From Nitrosarchaeum sp. (lineage in GTDB: Archaea > Thermoproteota > Nitrososphaeria > Nitrososphaerales > Nitrosopumilaceae): a stretch of DNA of 49,999 nt. Made by a program: the position numbers and the translations under genes. The notes below the pieces were generated by a model, which saw only the letters and a program-made list of their open reading frames with translations, was not told the origin of the DNA and ran no database searches. Shown here in pieces: positions 40,299 through 49,492 of this stretch; position 1 is the first letter of the stretch; each line of letters begins with the position of its first letter. The stretch is taken from NCBI GenBank assembly GCA_023264875.1, contig JAHFUX010000009.1, positions 1-49,999 of the forward strand. Reading direction: 5' to 3'.

Positions 40299-41626
40299 AA
40301 CAAATAATTTCTAAAATTGGAAAATCTGTAATACCATCTAAAAATATAGAAAAGTCAAAAAAACAAATTGCTGATGAAGCTTTTATTTTAGTTGAAAATC
40401 AAATTAGGAATTATCCTGAAATAGTTGGATTGGAATTTGGTGGATCCTATGCTAAAGATACTTGGTTATCAAAAGAAGCAGATATAGATATTTTTATTAA
40501 ATTCAAAAAATCAATTACAGATGAAAAATTTATAGAGATTTCAAAAAAAGTTGGTTTTGAATCAATGAAAAAATATAATCCCTATGTTAGATATTCTGAG
40601 CATCCTTATGTTGAGGCTAGAATTAAGAAAACCAAAATTAATGTAGTTCCATGTTATGATGTAAATTTAGGAGAATGGAAAAGTTCTGCAGATAGATCTC
40701 CATTTCATACTAAGTACATGCAAAATGCACTTACTCCTAAAATGAGAAATGAAGTAAGAATACTCAAAACGTTTCTAAAGTTAACTAAAATTTATGGAGC
40801 AGAAATTGCAAAACAAGGTTTTAGTGGATATGTATCAGAAGTTTTAATGTTAAATTTTGGTAGTTTTGAGAACGTAATAAAATCAATTGCACAAATTCAA
40901 CAAAATCAAATAATTGGAAAGACATCAAAAGTATTTGAAACATCGATCATAATTATAGATCCTATTGATAGTAATAGGAATTTAGCAGCTGCGATTTCTG
41001 ATGAGAACATAGGAAAATTTATTCTTGCTTGCAGATCTTTTCAGAATAAATCTACACTGCAATTCTTTAAACCTAAAAAATTAAAATCATCAAAAAATAA
41101 TTGGGAAAATGTTCTTGTGATAAAATTTAATTTCAAGATAAGAAGCCCAGATATTATTTGGGGACAAGTTAAGAGAGCGACTACATCACTTACAACTCAA
41201 TTAGAATTAGGAGGTTTCAATGTTTTACGTAGTAAAGCGTATTCAGATGAACAAGGTGAAGCTTGTCTTTTTTTCCTTTTAGAATCAACTAAAATTCCAA
41301 AAAATTATTCTAAAAGTGGTCCTGAATTTTTTAGAGAGAGTGATTGTAATAGTTTTATTTCGAAAAATATTTCAAAAACTGAATTAATGTGGATTGGTAA
41401 TGATAAAAAAATTATCTCACTTGAAAAGAGAAAGTATAATGATGTAGTAAAATTCATGATAGAATTACTAAAAAATAATCTTCAAACAGGCATCCCAAAA
41501 GGATTACAAAGTGATTTTAAGAAAGGATTTAGAGTTTCTGTAGGAAACAAAAATTTAAGCAAATCAATTAAAGAGGCAATTTCGGATCTGATTTCAACTG
41601 ATGGTACAATCTTTCATTCCAATTAA
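40295..41626 (+). CDS. cca: Archaeal class I CCA-adding enzyme
   Basis: 443 residues. The nucleotidyltransferase head has GGSYAKDTWLSKEADIDIF, with the catalytic DxD in DIDIF, then NVVPCYDV. The middle and tail domains (HTKYMQNAL, KQGFSGYVSEVL) match the archaeal family. It adds CCA to tRNAs; the three tRNA genes in the window encode no CCA. Start ATG overlaps thpR by 4 bases; the kinase gene starts 26 bases before its stop. Confidence 0.95.
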   Translation: MKQIISKIGKSVIPSKNIEKSKKQIADEAFILVENQIRNYPEIVGLEFGGSYAKDTWLSKEADIDIFIKFKKSITDEKFIEISKKVGFESMKKYNPYVRYSEHPYVEARIKKTKINVVPCYDVNLGEWKSSADRSPFHTKYMQNALTPKMRNEVRILKTFLKLTKIYGAEIAKQGFSGYVSEVLMLNFGSFENVIKSIAQIQQNQIIGKTSKVFETSIIIIDPIDSNRNLAAAISDENIGKFILACRSFQNKSTLQFFKPKKLKSSKNNWENVLVIKFNFKIRSPDIIWGQVKRATTSLTTQLELGGFNVLRSKAYSDEQGEACLFFLLESTKIPKNYSKSGPEFFRESDCNSFISKNISKTELMWIGNDKKIISLEKRKYNDVVKFMIELLKNNLQTGIPKGLQSDFKKGFRVSVGNKNLSKSIKEAISDLISTDGTIFHSN

Positions 41627-42362
41627 AAAATTCATAAAAGAACCATATTCAAAAATTCTTGGTTATCCAAAAGCTAGCTCACGTCAACTTCAATCAAGAA
41701 TTTTTGAATTAGAAAAATTAAAAATAAAATCAATATCATTTGCTGGACAAACTACAATTGGTAGTCTACAAATTTTAGGAAAGGGGTATGTTGGAGTAGT
41801 AGTCTTAGCAAAAAAAGGAAATAATGTAATTGCCCTAAAGATTAGAAGAATAGATTCTCAAAGAAGTGAAATGCGAAGTGAGGCAAAATTACTCAGATTA
41901 GTAAATACAGTAAATGTTGGACCCAAACTATATGATGTAAGTAAGAATTTCTTAGTAATGGAATATCTTGAGGGAGATAAAATTGGAGACTGGATACAGT
42001 ATTTACAAGGTACAGGAAGTTCTAAGAAATTAAAATCTGTAGTTAGAACTATTTTAGAAGATTGTTACAGATTAGATCAAATGGGATTTGATCATGGTGA
42101 ATTAAGCAGTATTTCAAAACATGTCATTGTTGGAAAATCAAGATCAACTTTAATTGATTTTGAAAGTTCAAGTGTTAATAGAAGAGTATCAAATGTGACA
42201 TCAGTCACTCAGGCTATTTTTATTGGTTCAGGTATTGCTAAAAAAGTTCAAAGAATTTATAAGATTCCGCCAAAACAAAAAATTATTGATGTTTTAAGAA
42301 TATACAAGCAAGAACAAACACGAAGAAGTTTTGATGATATTCTAAAGATACTAAAATTGTAA
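41601..42362 (+). CDS. Archaeal Ser/Thr protein kinase-like protein (COG2112 type)
   Basis: 253 residues from ATG 41601, inside the end of cca. Kinase-like motifs: glycine loop ILGKGYVGVVVLA, Lys in VIALKIRR, hinge VMEYLEG, catalytic-loop variant FDHGELS and DFE in place of DFG (LIDFESSS). This altered DHGE/DFE pair is usual for the archaeal COG2112 predicted kinases. The substrate is unknown. It is last in the thpR-cca run and ends just at the tRNA-Pro gene (overlap none, 1 base apart). Confidence 0.85.
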   Translation: MVQSFIPIKKFIKEPYSKILGYPKASSRQLQSRIFELEKLKIKSISFAGQTTIGSLQILGKGYVGVVVLAKKGNNVIALKIRRIDSQRSEMRSEAKLLRLVNTVNVGPKLYDVSKNFLVMEYLEGDKIGDWIQYLQGTGSSKKLKSVVRTILEDCYRLDQMGFDHGELSSISKHVIVGKSRSTLIDFESSSVNRRVSNVTSVTQAIFIGSGIAKKVQRIYKIPPKQKIIDVLRIYKQEQTRRSFDDILKILKL

Positions 42363-42436
42363 TGGGGCCGGCAGGAATTGAACCTGCGACCACTAGTCCC
42401 CCAGACTAGTATCATACCAAGCTAGACTACGACCCC
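42363..42436 (-). tRNA. tRNA-Pro (GGG)
   Basis: The minus strand folds as a 74-nt cloverleaf. Acceptor GGGGTCG/CGGCCCC (one T.G), anticodon stem CTAGT/ACTAG with loop CTGGGGG, anticodon GGG. T-stem GCAGG/CCTGC with loop TTCAATT and discriminator A. D-stem GTCT with TGAT has one non-canonical pair. CCA is not encoded. No intron. It lies convergent to the cca-kinase run. Confidence 0.9.
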
Positions 42437-42460
42437 TCATGTGAGAGGCACTAAATGAAA

Positions 42461-42470
42461 TTATTAAATC
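42461..42470 (-). promoter_or_regulatory. TATA-like element for tRNA-Pro
   Basis: GATTTAATAA on the minus strand is centred about 30 bases before the first base of tRNA-Pro, the right place for an archaeal TATA box with transcription starting a few bases upstream of the tRNA. Confidence 0.45.
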
Positions 42471-42492
42471 GTCGGGTTAATAGAAAGAATTA

Positions 42493-42708
42493 ATGAAAAT
42501 TTGTAGTATTTGTCATAGGATTTCTGCAACTGAACAGGACCATCTTGATTGTATTCAAAAAATAAGAATAGAATTTGAAGATGAAAATTTTAAGCAAAGT
42601 ATTCCTGAAAAATTAGAATTAGCAAAAGATTCTCAAAATTTGGGTGTTGAGGTAAGAGCTATGTTAGAACATATTACAAAAGAAAATAAAAAAGATGATT
42701 CATCATAA
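42493..42708 (+). CDS. Small protein with N-terminal Cys motif (71 aa)
   Basis: 71 residues. CSICHRIS at the start and HLDC near residue 17-20 may form one zinc site; the rest is helical and acidic, ending DDSS. No known family. It starts 57 bases from the tRNA-Pro 5' end on the other strand and overlaps the convergent FAD oxidoreductase gene by 6 bases. Confidence 0.6.
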   Translation: MKICSICHRISATEQDHLDCIQKIRIEFEDENFKQSIPEKLELAKDSQNLGVEVRAMLEHITKENKKDDSS

Positions 42709-43854
42709 CCATTTTGAGAGTCGTTCTTTCTCAAATTGTATCTTTTCATCAAGATGTTTAGCTGTAGATTCAGTTAGTTTTGTTGACGGTTTAGGTTCTG
42801 AAAACATATCTACTTCAATTATGGATGCAGTATCTCTTCCTGATTCAATAAAACATCCTCCAATTCCATCAAATAGTGAAGATTCTTTTTTAGATTGTAT
42901 TTTTGATATGATATTTTGTGCCACTGTTATTGCCTCTCCTTCTGCAAATACTCCTGCTTTTGGAACAGCCATTGTATCAGTAACTGTTAAAGTAGTCACA
43001 TCACCTACCGCGTATACATTTTCAAATGGTGTTTTACAATCTCTGTTAATTGGAATGAATCCACCTTCTTTTGCTAATCCAGAATCATAAACTATCTTGG
43101 GTGCAACATGTGGAGGTATAGCAAGAAGTAAATCAAAATTAGCTTCTTCACCATTTTGAAAAATTAGTTTATTTTTTTCTACTAATTTTATTTTACATGA
43201 ATCATGAAAAACAATGTTTTCAGAATTTATTAAAGTAAGAATTTGTTGACTGATTTCTGGACCAGCTGCAGGTAATGTTATTGGCGCTGGACTGTAGAAA
43301 TGAATTTGTACAGAGTCTCTAACTCCTTCTTCTCTTAGCATAGAATCAATCAACAAACTAGCCTCAAATGGTGCAGGAGGACATTTGTAAGGCATTCCCA
43401 TAATTGATATAGCAATATTACCAGATTTCATATTTTTTAATTTATTATGAATTTCAGTAAGTTGATTATGATCATAAAGATTCATTCCATTTTCTAATAA
43501 TCCTGGAATTTTTTCAGGTACTAACACTGCACCCATTGCAATAATTAGAAAATCATATGGTAAAATCTTAGTTGTAGTTTTGATACTTTTATTTTGAAGA
43601 TCAATTTGTAGAATTTCCTCCTCTAGAAAATTAATGTCTTTTTTTGTAAGTTCATTTAGTGAACCTATTGAATTTTCAAATGTCCGTGTTCCTTTGATAA
43701 TCCAAAGTTTGGCAAAGCCTACCATGAACCAATTTTTTTTGTCAACAACTGTAATCTTAATTTGTGATGATAAAAGATTATTTCTAATTTCATTTGCTGC
43801 AGCTAATCCACCAAAACCTCCGCCAAGAATCAACACATGAGGGATATTAGACAA
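42703..43854 (-). CDS. FAD-dependent NAD(P)H or sulfide:quinone-type oxidoreductase
   Basis: 383 residues. The FAD-binding GGGFGGLAAANEI is at about 11-23, a second Rossmann part is seen at VGDVTTLTV, with AMGAVLVPEKIPGL between. It belongs to the pyridine-nucleotide-disulfide/FAD superfamily that includes type II NADH dehydrogenase and sulfide:quinone reductase. Active-site Cys of SQR are not clear, so the donor is uncertain. It starts one base after the SDR stop and is transcribed with it. Confidence 0.85.
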   Translation of the reverse strand: MSNIPHVLILGGGFGGLAAANEIRNNLLSSQIKITVVDKKNWFMVGFAKLWIIKGTRTFENSIGSLNELTKKDINFLEEEILQIDLQNKSIKTTTKILPYDFLIIAMGAVLVPEKIPGLLENGMNLYDHNQLTEIHNKLKNMKSGNIAISIMGMPYKCPPAPFEASLLIDSMLREEGVRDSVQIHFYSPAPITLPAAGPEISQQILTLINSENIVFHDSCKIKLVEKNKLIFQNGEEANFDLLLAIPPHVAPKIVYDSGLAKEGGFIPINRDCKTPFENVYAVGDVTTLTVTDTMAVPKAGVFAEGEAITVAQNIISKIQSKKESSLFDGIGGCFIESGRDTASIIEVDMFSEPKPSTKLTESTAKHLDEKIQFEKERLSKWL

Positions 43855-43855
43855 T

Positions 43856-44596
43856 TTAACGATCTTGTGTGGTAGGTCTAATTAGAATTTCATTTACATT
43901 TACATGATTTGGTGACTCTACAGCATAAACAATGGCATTTGCAATATCTTCAGCTTGTAAAGCTTCCATTTTTTTAGCATTTTCAACAAATCCTTGTAAT
44001 GATTCATCGGTAATCGTGTTTGTTAGTTCTGTTGCAACTACTCCTGGTTCAATACATGTAACACGAATGTTTTTTCTTACACTGAGTTCTTGTCTTAGCC
44101 CTTCACTAAAGGCAGTAATTGCGTGTTTTGTTGCACAATAAACACTGCCTGCAGGAAAAACAATTCTTCCAGCAACTGATGAGATATTAATTATATGACC
44201 TGATTTGTTTTCAAGCATATGTGTAACTACTGCGCCAGTACAATATAGTACTCCTTTAATGTTAACATCTATCATTTGATCCCATTCATCAATCTTCAAG
44301 TTTTTAAAAAAACTTAGAGGCATCAATCCAGCATTATTTACTAGAATGTCCACTGTTCCCCATTTTTTCAAAACATTACCAACAAAAGAATTACATTCAT
44401 TTTTCTTGGTAACATCTAATTTTTGAGAATAAACTTCTCCACCATTTTCTTTAATCTTTTTTTCTAATTCAGAAAGCATATCAGTTCGTCGTGCACCTAT
44501 TGCAACTTTTGCTCCTGCTTTTGAAAGTGCTAATGCTGTAGCAAAACCTATTCCACTACTTGCTCCAGTTATGATTGCTACTTTGCCTTTAATCAT
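43856..44596 (-). CDS. Short-chain dehydrogenase/reductase
   Basis: 246 residues, classical SDR. NAD(P)-binding TGASSGIGFA (about 10-19), NNAGLM, catalytic Ser in NISSVAGR and YxxxK in YCATKH. Arg/Lys after the glycine motif (GARR) hints at NADPH. Substrate not known. It leads directly into the FAD oxidoreductase gene (one base between). Confidence 0.92.
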   Translation of the reverse strand: MIKGKVAIITGASSGIGFATALALSKAGAKVAIGARRTDMLSELEKKIKENGGEVYSQKLDVTKKNECNSFVGNVLKKWGTVDILVNNAGLMPLSFFKNLKIDEWDQMIDVNIKGVLYCTGAVVTHMLENKSGHIINISSVAGRIVFPAGSVYCATKHAITAFSEGLRQELSVRKNIRVTCIEPGVVATELTNTITDESLQGFVENAKKMEALQAEDIANAIVYAVESPNHVNVNEILIRPTTQDR

Positions 44597-44720
44597 TAAA
44601 ATTCACTTAATTATTTTTAATTTCGACATTGTAAAAACGTTTACTTGAATTTTTGAAAAAAAAATTAAATTTTAAATGAGATGATAGCAAGTTTATTAGA
44701 AGAAAAACTATAGAATTGTT

Positions 44721-44948
44721 GTGAAACCTGAAAAGTGTGCTTATTGTGGGGATATGGCAGATATGCCTTTCCAATGTAATTATTGCAAGGATCCATTTTG
44801 TGCTGAACATAGACTTCCAGAAGAACATAGATGTGTGAAGTTAACTCAGATCAGAGCTCATAGATTTGGGGAGAAAAAAGTAATCAGAGATGGAGGACCA
44901 AATAAACAAAATGTGTTTAAACGAATGCTTCGAAGATTCAAAAATTAG
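44721..44948 (+). CDS. AN1-type zinc finger protein (75 aa)
   Basis: 75 residues from a GTG start. One AN1 finger covers almost all of the first half: CAYCG, MPFQCNYC, PFCAEHRLPEEHRC, which has the Cys/His order of this family. The basic C-terminus (FGEKKVIRDGG, RMLRRFK) may contact nucleic acid. AN1 proteins in archaea have unknown roles; in eukaryotes they link to ubiquitin and stress. A T-rich TATA-like AATTAAATTTTAAAT lies about 40 bases upstream. Confidence 0.85.
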   Translation: MKPEKCAYCGDMADMPFQCNYCKDPFCAEHRLPEEHRCVKLTQIRAHRFGEKKVIRDGGPNKQNVFKRMLRRFKN

Positions 44949-44956
44949 ATAAGAAT

Positions 44957-45241
44957 CTAATATGGACTTTTATCAGGAGAGATTTTTGCACGTCTTCCTT
45001 GATAGATTAATGCTAAAGCAAGTGCAAACATCACCATTGCCGTTAATGGAAAATTTTGAGGGGCAGGTAATACAAACCAATAATAAATTCCAAATCCTAT
45101 GGACACAGCAGCTTGCAACCAGAGTTTAATCCATTTCGGGGTTTTAGTAACTCTACTAATTACTTCTACTGCAAATATACCAATTACTGGATAAATTGTA
45201 TAAAAGAGAAAATCAACAACATCAACACCTGTATGTGTCAT
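44957..45241 (-). CDS. Small three-helix membrane protein
   Basis: 94 residues with hydrophobic segments at about 8-28, 41-58 and 64-82, then a basic tail (RRAKISPDKSPY). No known motif. It starts 32 bases from the GINS gene stop on the same strand. Thaumarchaeal lineage protein likely. Confidence 0.65.
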   Translation of the reverse strand: MTHTGVDVVDFLFYTIYPVIGIFAVEVISRVTKTPKWIKLWLQAAVSIGFGIYYWFVLPAPQNFPLTAMVMFALALALIYQGRRAKISPDKSPY

Positions 45242-45272
45242 AAATCAAAATAATTCGAGGCGTAATTTCTAT

Positions 45273-45830
45273 CTAATCTTCCCAACGAATTTTAGTTGCT
45301 ATATTTTTAGCAATTAATGCCTGAGCATTTTCATATGGTATTGTTGCAACATCTTCTGTTTTAAAAGGTCCATATTTTTCCAAATCGACGCCTATAATTT
45401 CATCTACTTCTTTAAGAAATCTAATAACAACAGTCTTAGTTTTATGATTTTGAGAGATAGATTCAAGGAATTTTGATTTTCCATTAATTGTTGCAGAGAG
45501 AATCATTTCAGTTCGTTCTCTTTGTTCCTCTTCTGCATCAAGGATAAATTTTTCTTCGTCTAAAAGATTTTTAAAATCTATATTATCTGATTTGGAAATT
45601 TTGTCAAGTCTAATATTGATTAAAAGTGATGTTAGTTCTGTAGCTGTATCAATTATGGTCTCTTTGATTTTACTTTCTACTCCATCAAATTCCTGTTTTT
45701 TTAAGTCACCAATAAAGTCTGAAAGATTTCTATAGAAATCAGGATTAATTTCTTGAATTGAATCACTTTCAGTTTCTCGTAGGACTATATGATGTAATTT
45801 GTTGAGATCGATTTCATTTGTTTCTGACAT
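45273..45830 (-). CDS. GINS complex subunit (Gins51-like)
   Basis: 185 residues. The A domain (helical, about 10-125) comes first and a small B domain ends the protein: RFLKEVDEIIGVDLEKYGPFK, then EDVATIPYENAQALI and KNIATKI. This order (A then B) is that of the Gins51/Sld5-Psf1 type. It would join MCM and GAN/Cdc45 in the replicative helicase. The start is 54 bases from the divergent glnA start. PCNA is elsewhere in the window. Confidence 0.85.
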   Translation of the reverse strand: MSETNEIDLNKLHHIVLRETESDSIQEINPDFYRNLSDFIGDLKKQEFDGVESKIKETIIDTATELTSLLINIRLDKISKSDNIDFKNLLDEEKFILDAEEEQRERTEMILSATINGKSKFLESISQNHKTKTVVIRFLKEVDEIIGVDLEKYGPFKTEDVATIPYENAQALIAKNIATKIRWED

Positions 45831-45884
45831 TTCTTACCTAATCCTTAAATCTCGGATGTATTTGTGTTTGATTGAAGCATAAAA

Positions 45885-47345
45885 TTGCCCTATAAAGTTA
45901 GTCATGGAAAAGCAATACAAGTAACATATTCACCAGATGAAGTTTTTGCCAGAATTCAACATGAAGGAATTCAGTTTATAGATTTACAATTTACTGGTCT
46001 TACTGGTCGTTTTCATCATACTACAATCTCAGCAATCACATTTACACCTGAACAAATGAGAGATGGACTGCCGAAATTAGATGGTTCATCAATAATTGGT
46101 TTTGCTAGTGTTGATGATTCAGATCTTATTTTAAAACCAGACCCTAATACTTTTGCCATTATTCCATGGATGACTGAAAATAAGACTGCAAGATTACTAT
46201 GTGATGTCTATTGGGGTGGAGATAGAGGGAGATTATCTAGAGATCCTAGAGGAATATCACAAAAAGCAGAAGAATATGTAAAATCTCAGGGATTTGATTA
46301 CAGTGCTTGGGGTCCGGAAGTAGAATTTTTTGTTTTTGATAAAGTGCATTGGGATGTTTTAACTCCATACAAAGGTCAATCCTATTCAATTGAATCAAAA
46401 GAAGCTCCATGGAATAATGAAGGAACAGGATATCCTATGGGTCTTCAAGAGGGATACTATCCAAGTACTCCTTCAGATACTCTGACTCCATTTAGAAATG
46501 AATGTGTAAACATATTGAATAATGATTTTGGCATATTATGCGATAACCATCATCATGAAGTTGCGACTGCAGGACAATGTGAGATTGATATCAAATATGA
46601 CTATATGACAAATGCTGCAGATGCTGCTCAATCTTACAAATATGTAATAAAAAATGTAGCACAAAAATATGGAAAAGTTGCAACTATGATGCCAAAACCT
46701 GTTGCAATGGATGCAGGGTCCGGAATGCATGTTAATGTAAGTTTATGGAAAGGAAAGGAAAATGTATTCTATGATCCTGATGATGCAGATGAGTTAAGTC
46801 AAACTGCAAAATATTTTTGTGGTGGAATTATCAATCATGCAAAAGCATTATCTGCAATTTGTAATCCTACTACTAATTCATATCATAGACTTGTTCCTGG
46901 CTATGAAGCACCAGCTTATATCGCATGGAGTGCAGGTAACAGATCTGCAATAGTAAGAGTACCACAACATCTCAAAGGAAAAAATTATGCTAGTCTTAAG
47001 AGACTTGAATTTAGAGCTCCTGATCCTTCATCAAATCCATATCTTGTATTTGCTGCAGTGACTGCAGCTGGTATGGATGGAGTTAAGAAAAAAATAGATC
47101 CTGGGGATCAAGTTCGTGATGATATTTTTAAAATGACAAAATCAGATAGAGCCAAAAGAGGAATAGGAGTATTGCCAAAGAGTCTTGGTGAAGCACTAGA
47201 TGAATTAGAAAGTGATAGAAAATTTCTTAGCCCAATTTATACAAGTGATGTAATTGATAAAATGATAGAATTAGGTAAAAGGGATCAGCGTGAAATTGCA
47301 ATTAGACCTCATCCACATGAATTTTATCTATATTTTGATATCTAA
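45885..47345 (+). CDS. glnA: Glutamine synthetase type I
   Basis: 486 residues from TTG 45885 (no in-frame ATG near). Landmarks: DGSSIIGFA, WGPEVEFFVFD, GSGMHVNVSLW, NPTTNSYHRLVPGYEAP, and NRSAIVRVP, the usual ammonia- and ATP-binding segments. The adenylylation-site motif NLYDLP is absent, so that control is unlikely. It assimilates ammonium into glutamine, fitting an ammonia-using organism. It ends in CTAA shared with the convergent membrane-protein gene. Confidence 0.96.
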   Translation: MPYKVSHGKAIQVTYSPDEVFARIQHEGIQFIDLQFTGLTGRFHHTTISAITFTPEQMRDGLPKLDGSSIIGFASVDDSDLILKPDPNTFAIIPWMTENKTARLLCDVYWGGDRGRLSRDPRGISQKAEEYVKSQGFDYSAWGPEVEFFVFDKVHWDVLTPYKGQSYSIESKEAPWNNEGTGYPMGLQEGYYPSTPSDTLTPFRNECVNILNNDFGILCDNHHHEVATAGQCEIDIKYDYMTNAADAAQSYKYVIKNVAQKYGKVATMMPKPVAMDAGSGMHVNVSLWKGKENVFYDPDDADELSQTAKYFCGGIINHAKALSAICNPTTNSYHRLVPGYEAPAYIAWSAGNRSAIVRVPQHLKGKNYASLKRLEFRAPDPSSNPYLVFAAVTAAGMDGVKKKIDPGDQVRDDIFKMTKSDRAKRGIGVLPKSLGEALDELESDRKFLSPIYTSDVIDKMIELGKRDQREIAIRPHPHEFYLYFDI

Positions 47346-47620
47346 ACTCGTCCAGTAATCTGAAAGATGTAAAATAATGAGATAGATATTAGAGAAAAAC
47401 CTCCACCAAGAAATATTACACGTCTTTTCTCAGAAACAGCAGACTTGTAAAGCAAAAGACCGCCTGCAAGACCAACAAATAATACTATAACTCCAATTAT
47501 TACACTGTCAAAACTTGTGTTAGTGATCAGTGGATGAAAAAAGCCTGAAAGTAATGCAAAAAATGCTATCAGATAGACATACTTGAATCCTGTAAGCATT
47601 TTGGATGTGGTTTTACTCAA
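47342..47620 (-). CDS. Small three-helix membrane protein
   Basis: 92 residues with helices at about 12-30, 37-58 and 68-88. Positive residues between helices 2 and 3 (SAVSEKRR) mark the cytoplasmic loop. No family recognised. The stop shares four bases with the glnA stop. The thermosome stop is 61 bases upstream of its start on the same strand, so read-through is possible. Confidence 0.65.
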   Translation of the reverse strand: MSKTTSKMLTGFKYVYLIAFFALLSGFFHPLITNTSFDSVIIGVIVLFVGLAGGLLLYKSAVSEKRRVIFLGGGFSLISISLFYIFQITGRV

Positions 47621-47681
47621 TATGGTTCGTAAATGAGATTATCAAATAAACTTTTGAAAAATAATTTGCTATCAAAATGAT

Positions 47682-49385
47682 TTACATCATTCCGCCCATA
47701 TCAGGCATACCACCCATTCCAGGCATACCACCCATTCCAGGCATACCACCCATTCCAGGCATTCCGCCTTCTGCTCCAGGTGGCGGTCCTGCAGATTTTT
47801 GTGTGGCAATAACATCATCAATTCTAAGAATCATACAAGCGGCCTCTGCAGCTGCAGAAACAATTTGAAGTTTAACTGCCAATGGTTCAATGATATCACT
47901 TGATTTCATATTTCCAATTTTACCTTTCATAACATCAATTCCTGTCCATTTTTCTCCCTTCATTTGTCTAGAACGAAGAACAGTAAGTGTATCAATTGGA
48001 TCCATTCCAGCATTTTCTGAAAGTGTTAAAGGAATTGATTCTAAAGAATCTGCAAATTTTTCAGCAGCCAATTGCTCTCTGCCTTCTAGTGATTTTGCCC
48101 AACTTCTTATTTTAGTTGCAGCATAAGTTTCAGGTGCACCACCACCTGCAACAATTTCTGGTTTTTCAATTACATCTTTTACTACCATAAGTGAATCATG
48201 AACAGAACGTTCAACTTCATCAACTACTCTTTGAGAGCCACCACGAAGAAGTAAAGTAACAGATTTTGGATGTTTGCAACCTTCAATGAATACCCATTTA
48301 TCTTCTTCAATTTTTCTTTCTTCCACTAATTGGGCATCACCTAGATCTTTTTCAAATATGTCATCTAGATTATTTACGATTCTAGCACCAGTTGCTTTTG
48401 CAAGTTTTGTAAGATCACTTTCTTTAATTCTTCTAACTGCAATGATTCCTGCCTTTGCAAGGTAGTGTTGAGCCATATCATCAATTCCTTTTTGACACAA
48501 GACCACATTGGCTCCAGAACCAATTACTTTGTCCACCATATTCTTTAGCATTCTATTTTCCTCATCAAGGAATGATTTCAATTGTTGTGGGTTTGAGATG
48601 TTTATTTTAGCATCAGTTTCAGTTTTACTAATTTCAAGAGCTTTGTTAATTAATGCTATTTTTGCATCAGAAATTTTTCTTGGCATTCCTCCATGAACAA
48701 TTTCTTTGTCAAGCACAATACCTTGAATAATAACAGAATCTTTAATCGAGCCGCCGGCTTTCTTTTCTACTTTAATATCATCAATATCAACTGTATATTT
48801 GTCACCTTCTTTTTCAGCAACTTCAAGAACTGCTTTCACAACAATATCTGCTAATTGATCAGAATCTTTTCTTACTAGTTTTGTTTGCATAGATGTTTTT
48901 GCAATTTTGTTAAGAATTGTTTTATCATTTGCAGTTACAGTCTCAGCAATATCTTGAAGGAATTGTTTTGCTTTTTTAGCTGCCTTTCTATATCCATCAA
49001 CTATAATTGTTGGGTGAACATTTTGATCTAAAAGTGATTCAGCATTCTCTAGAAGAGCACCAGCTAGAATGACTGCCGATGTGGTACCATCTCCTACTTC
49101 ATTATCAGTAGTCTTTGATATTTCAACGAGCATTTTTGCTGCTGGATGTTGTACATCAATTTCTTTTAGAATGGTTGCACCATCATTAGTAATAGTAACA
49201 TCTCCCAAGGAGTCAACTAGCATTTTATCCATACCTCTTGGACCAAGGCTAGTATGAACAATTTCAGCAATTATTTTAGCTGCTGCAATGTTATTTTTTT
49301 GTGCGTCTCGTCCTTTGGTTTCAGAGCCGCCTTCCTTTAACAATACAACTGGCATAGTGCCTTTAGAAGTTGCTTGCATACCCAT
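47682..49385 (-). CDS. Thermosome (group II chaperonin) subunit
   Basis: 567 residues; Met3 (49379) may be the real start. Conserved parts: [48 protein letters not shown] and a late [10 protein letters not shown], the ATP site of the chaperonins. The C-terminus is a GMGGMP repeat typical of thermosomes. It forms hexa/octameric rings with built-in lids for folding. A strong TATA (TATAAAAGGGG, 49406-49416) lies directly before, with almost no leader. Confidence 0.97.
   Translation of the reverse strand: MGMQATSKGTMPVVLLKEGGSETKGRDAQKNNIAAAKIIAEIVHTSLGPRGMDKMLVDSLGDVTITNDGATILKEIDVQHPAAKMLVEISKTTDNEVGDGTTSAVILAGALLENAESLLDQNVHPTIIVDGYRKAAKKAKQFLQDIAETVTANDKTILNKIAKTSMQTKLVRKDSDQLADIVVKAVLEVAEKEGDKYTVDIDDIKVEKKAGGSIKDSVIIQGIVLDKEIVHGGMPRKISDAKIALINKALEISKTETDAKINISNPQQLKSFLDEENRMLKNMVDKVIGSGANVVLCQKGIDDMAQHYLAKAGIIAVRRIKESDLTKLAKATGARIVNNLDDIFEKDLGDAQLVEERKIEEDKWVFIEGCKHPKSVTLLLRGGSQRVVDEVERSVHDSLMVVKDVIEKPEIVAGGGAPETYAATKIRSWAKSLEGREQLAAEKFADSLESIPLTLSENAGMDPIDTLTVLRSRQMKGEKWTGIDVMKGKIGNMKSSDIIEPLAVKLQIVSAAAEAACMILRIDDVIATQKSAGPPPGAEGGMPGMGGMPGMGGMPGMGGMPDMGGMM
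47703..47756 (-). repeat. Three perfect 18-bp tandem repeats in the thermosome tail
   Basis: AGGCATACCACCCATTCC occurs three times in a row (47703-47720, 47721-47738, 47739-47756), followed by a diverged partial unit. On the coding strand each unit gives GMGGMP. The copy number may vary between strains by slippage. Confidence 0.85.
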
Positions 49386-49405
49386 AGTTGGAAAAATCTC
49401 TAACT

Positions 49406-49416
49406 CCCCTTTTATA
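49406..49416 (-). promoter_or_regulatory. Strong TATA box of the thermosome gene
   Basis: TATAAAAGGGG on the minus strand, with TATAAAA at 49410-49416. The predicted start of transcription lies just at or a few bases before ATG 49385, so the message is nearly leaderless. Confidence 0.65.
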
Positions 49417-49461
49417 CGTTGCAGATCAAAAACTTGTCAATAAAATAGTCTAAAATCGGTG

Positions 49462-49470
49462 TTTTTAAAT
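49462..49470 (+). promoter_or_regulatory. TATA box of glyA
   Basis: TTTTTAAAT is centred about 27 bases before ATG 49493, the standard archaeal distance for a leaderless transcript. Confidence 0.6.
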
Positions 49471-49492
49471 TGGGAAAATCAATTCGCAAAAC

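Noticed and set aside
43430-44596. Idea that the FAD oxidoreductase and SDR form a sulfide-oxidation unit
   Set aside because: The active-site cysteines typical of sulfide:quinone reductase are not evident, so only the general family is called.
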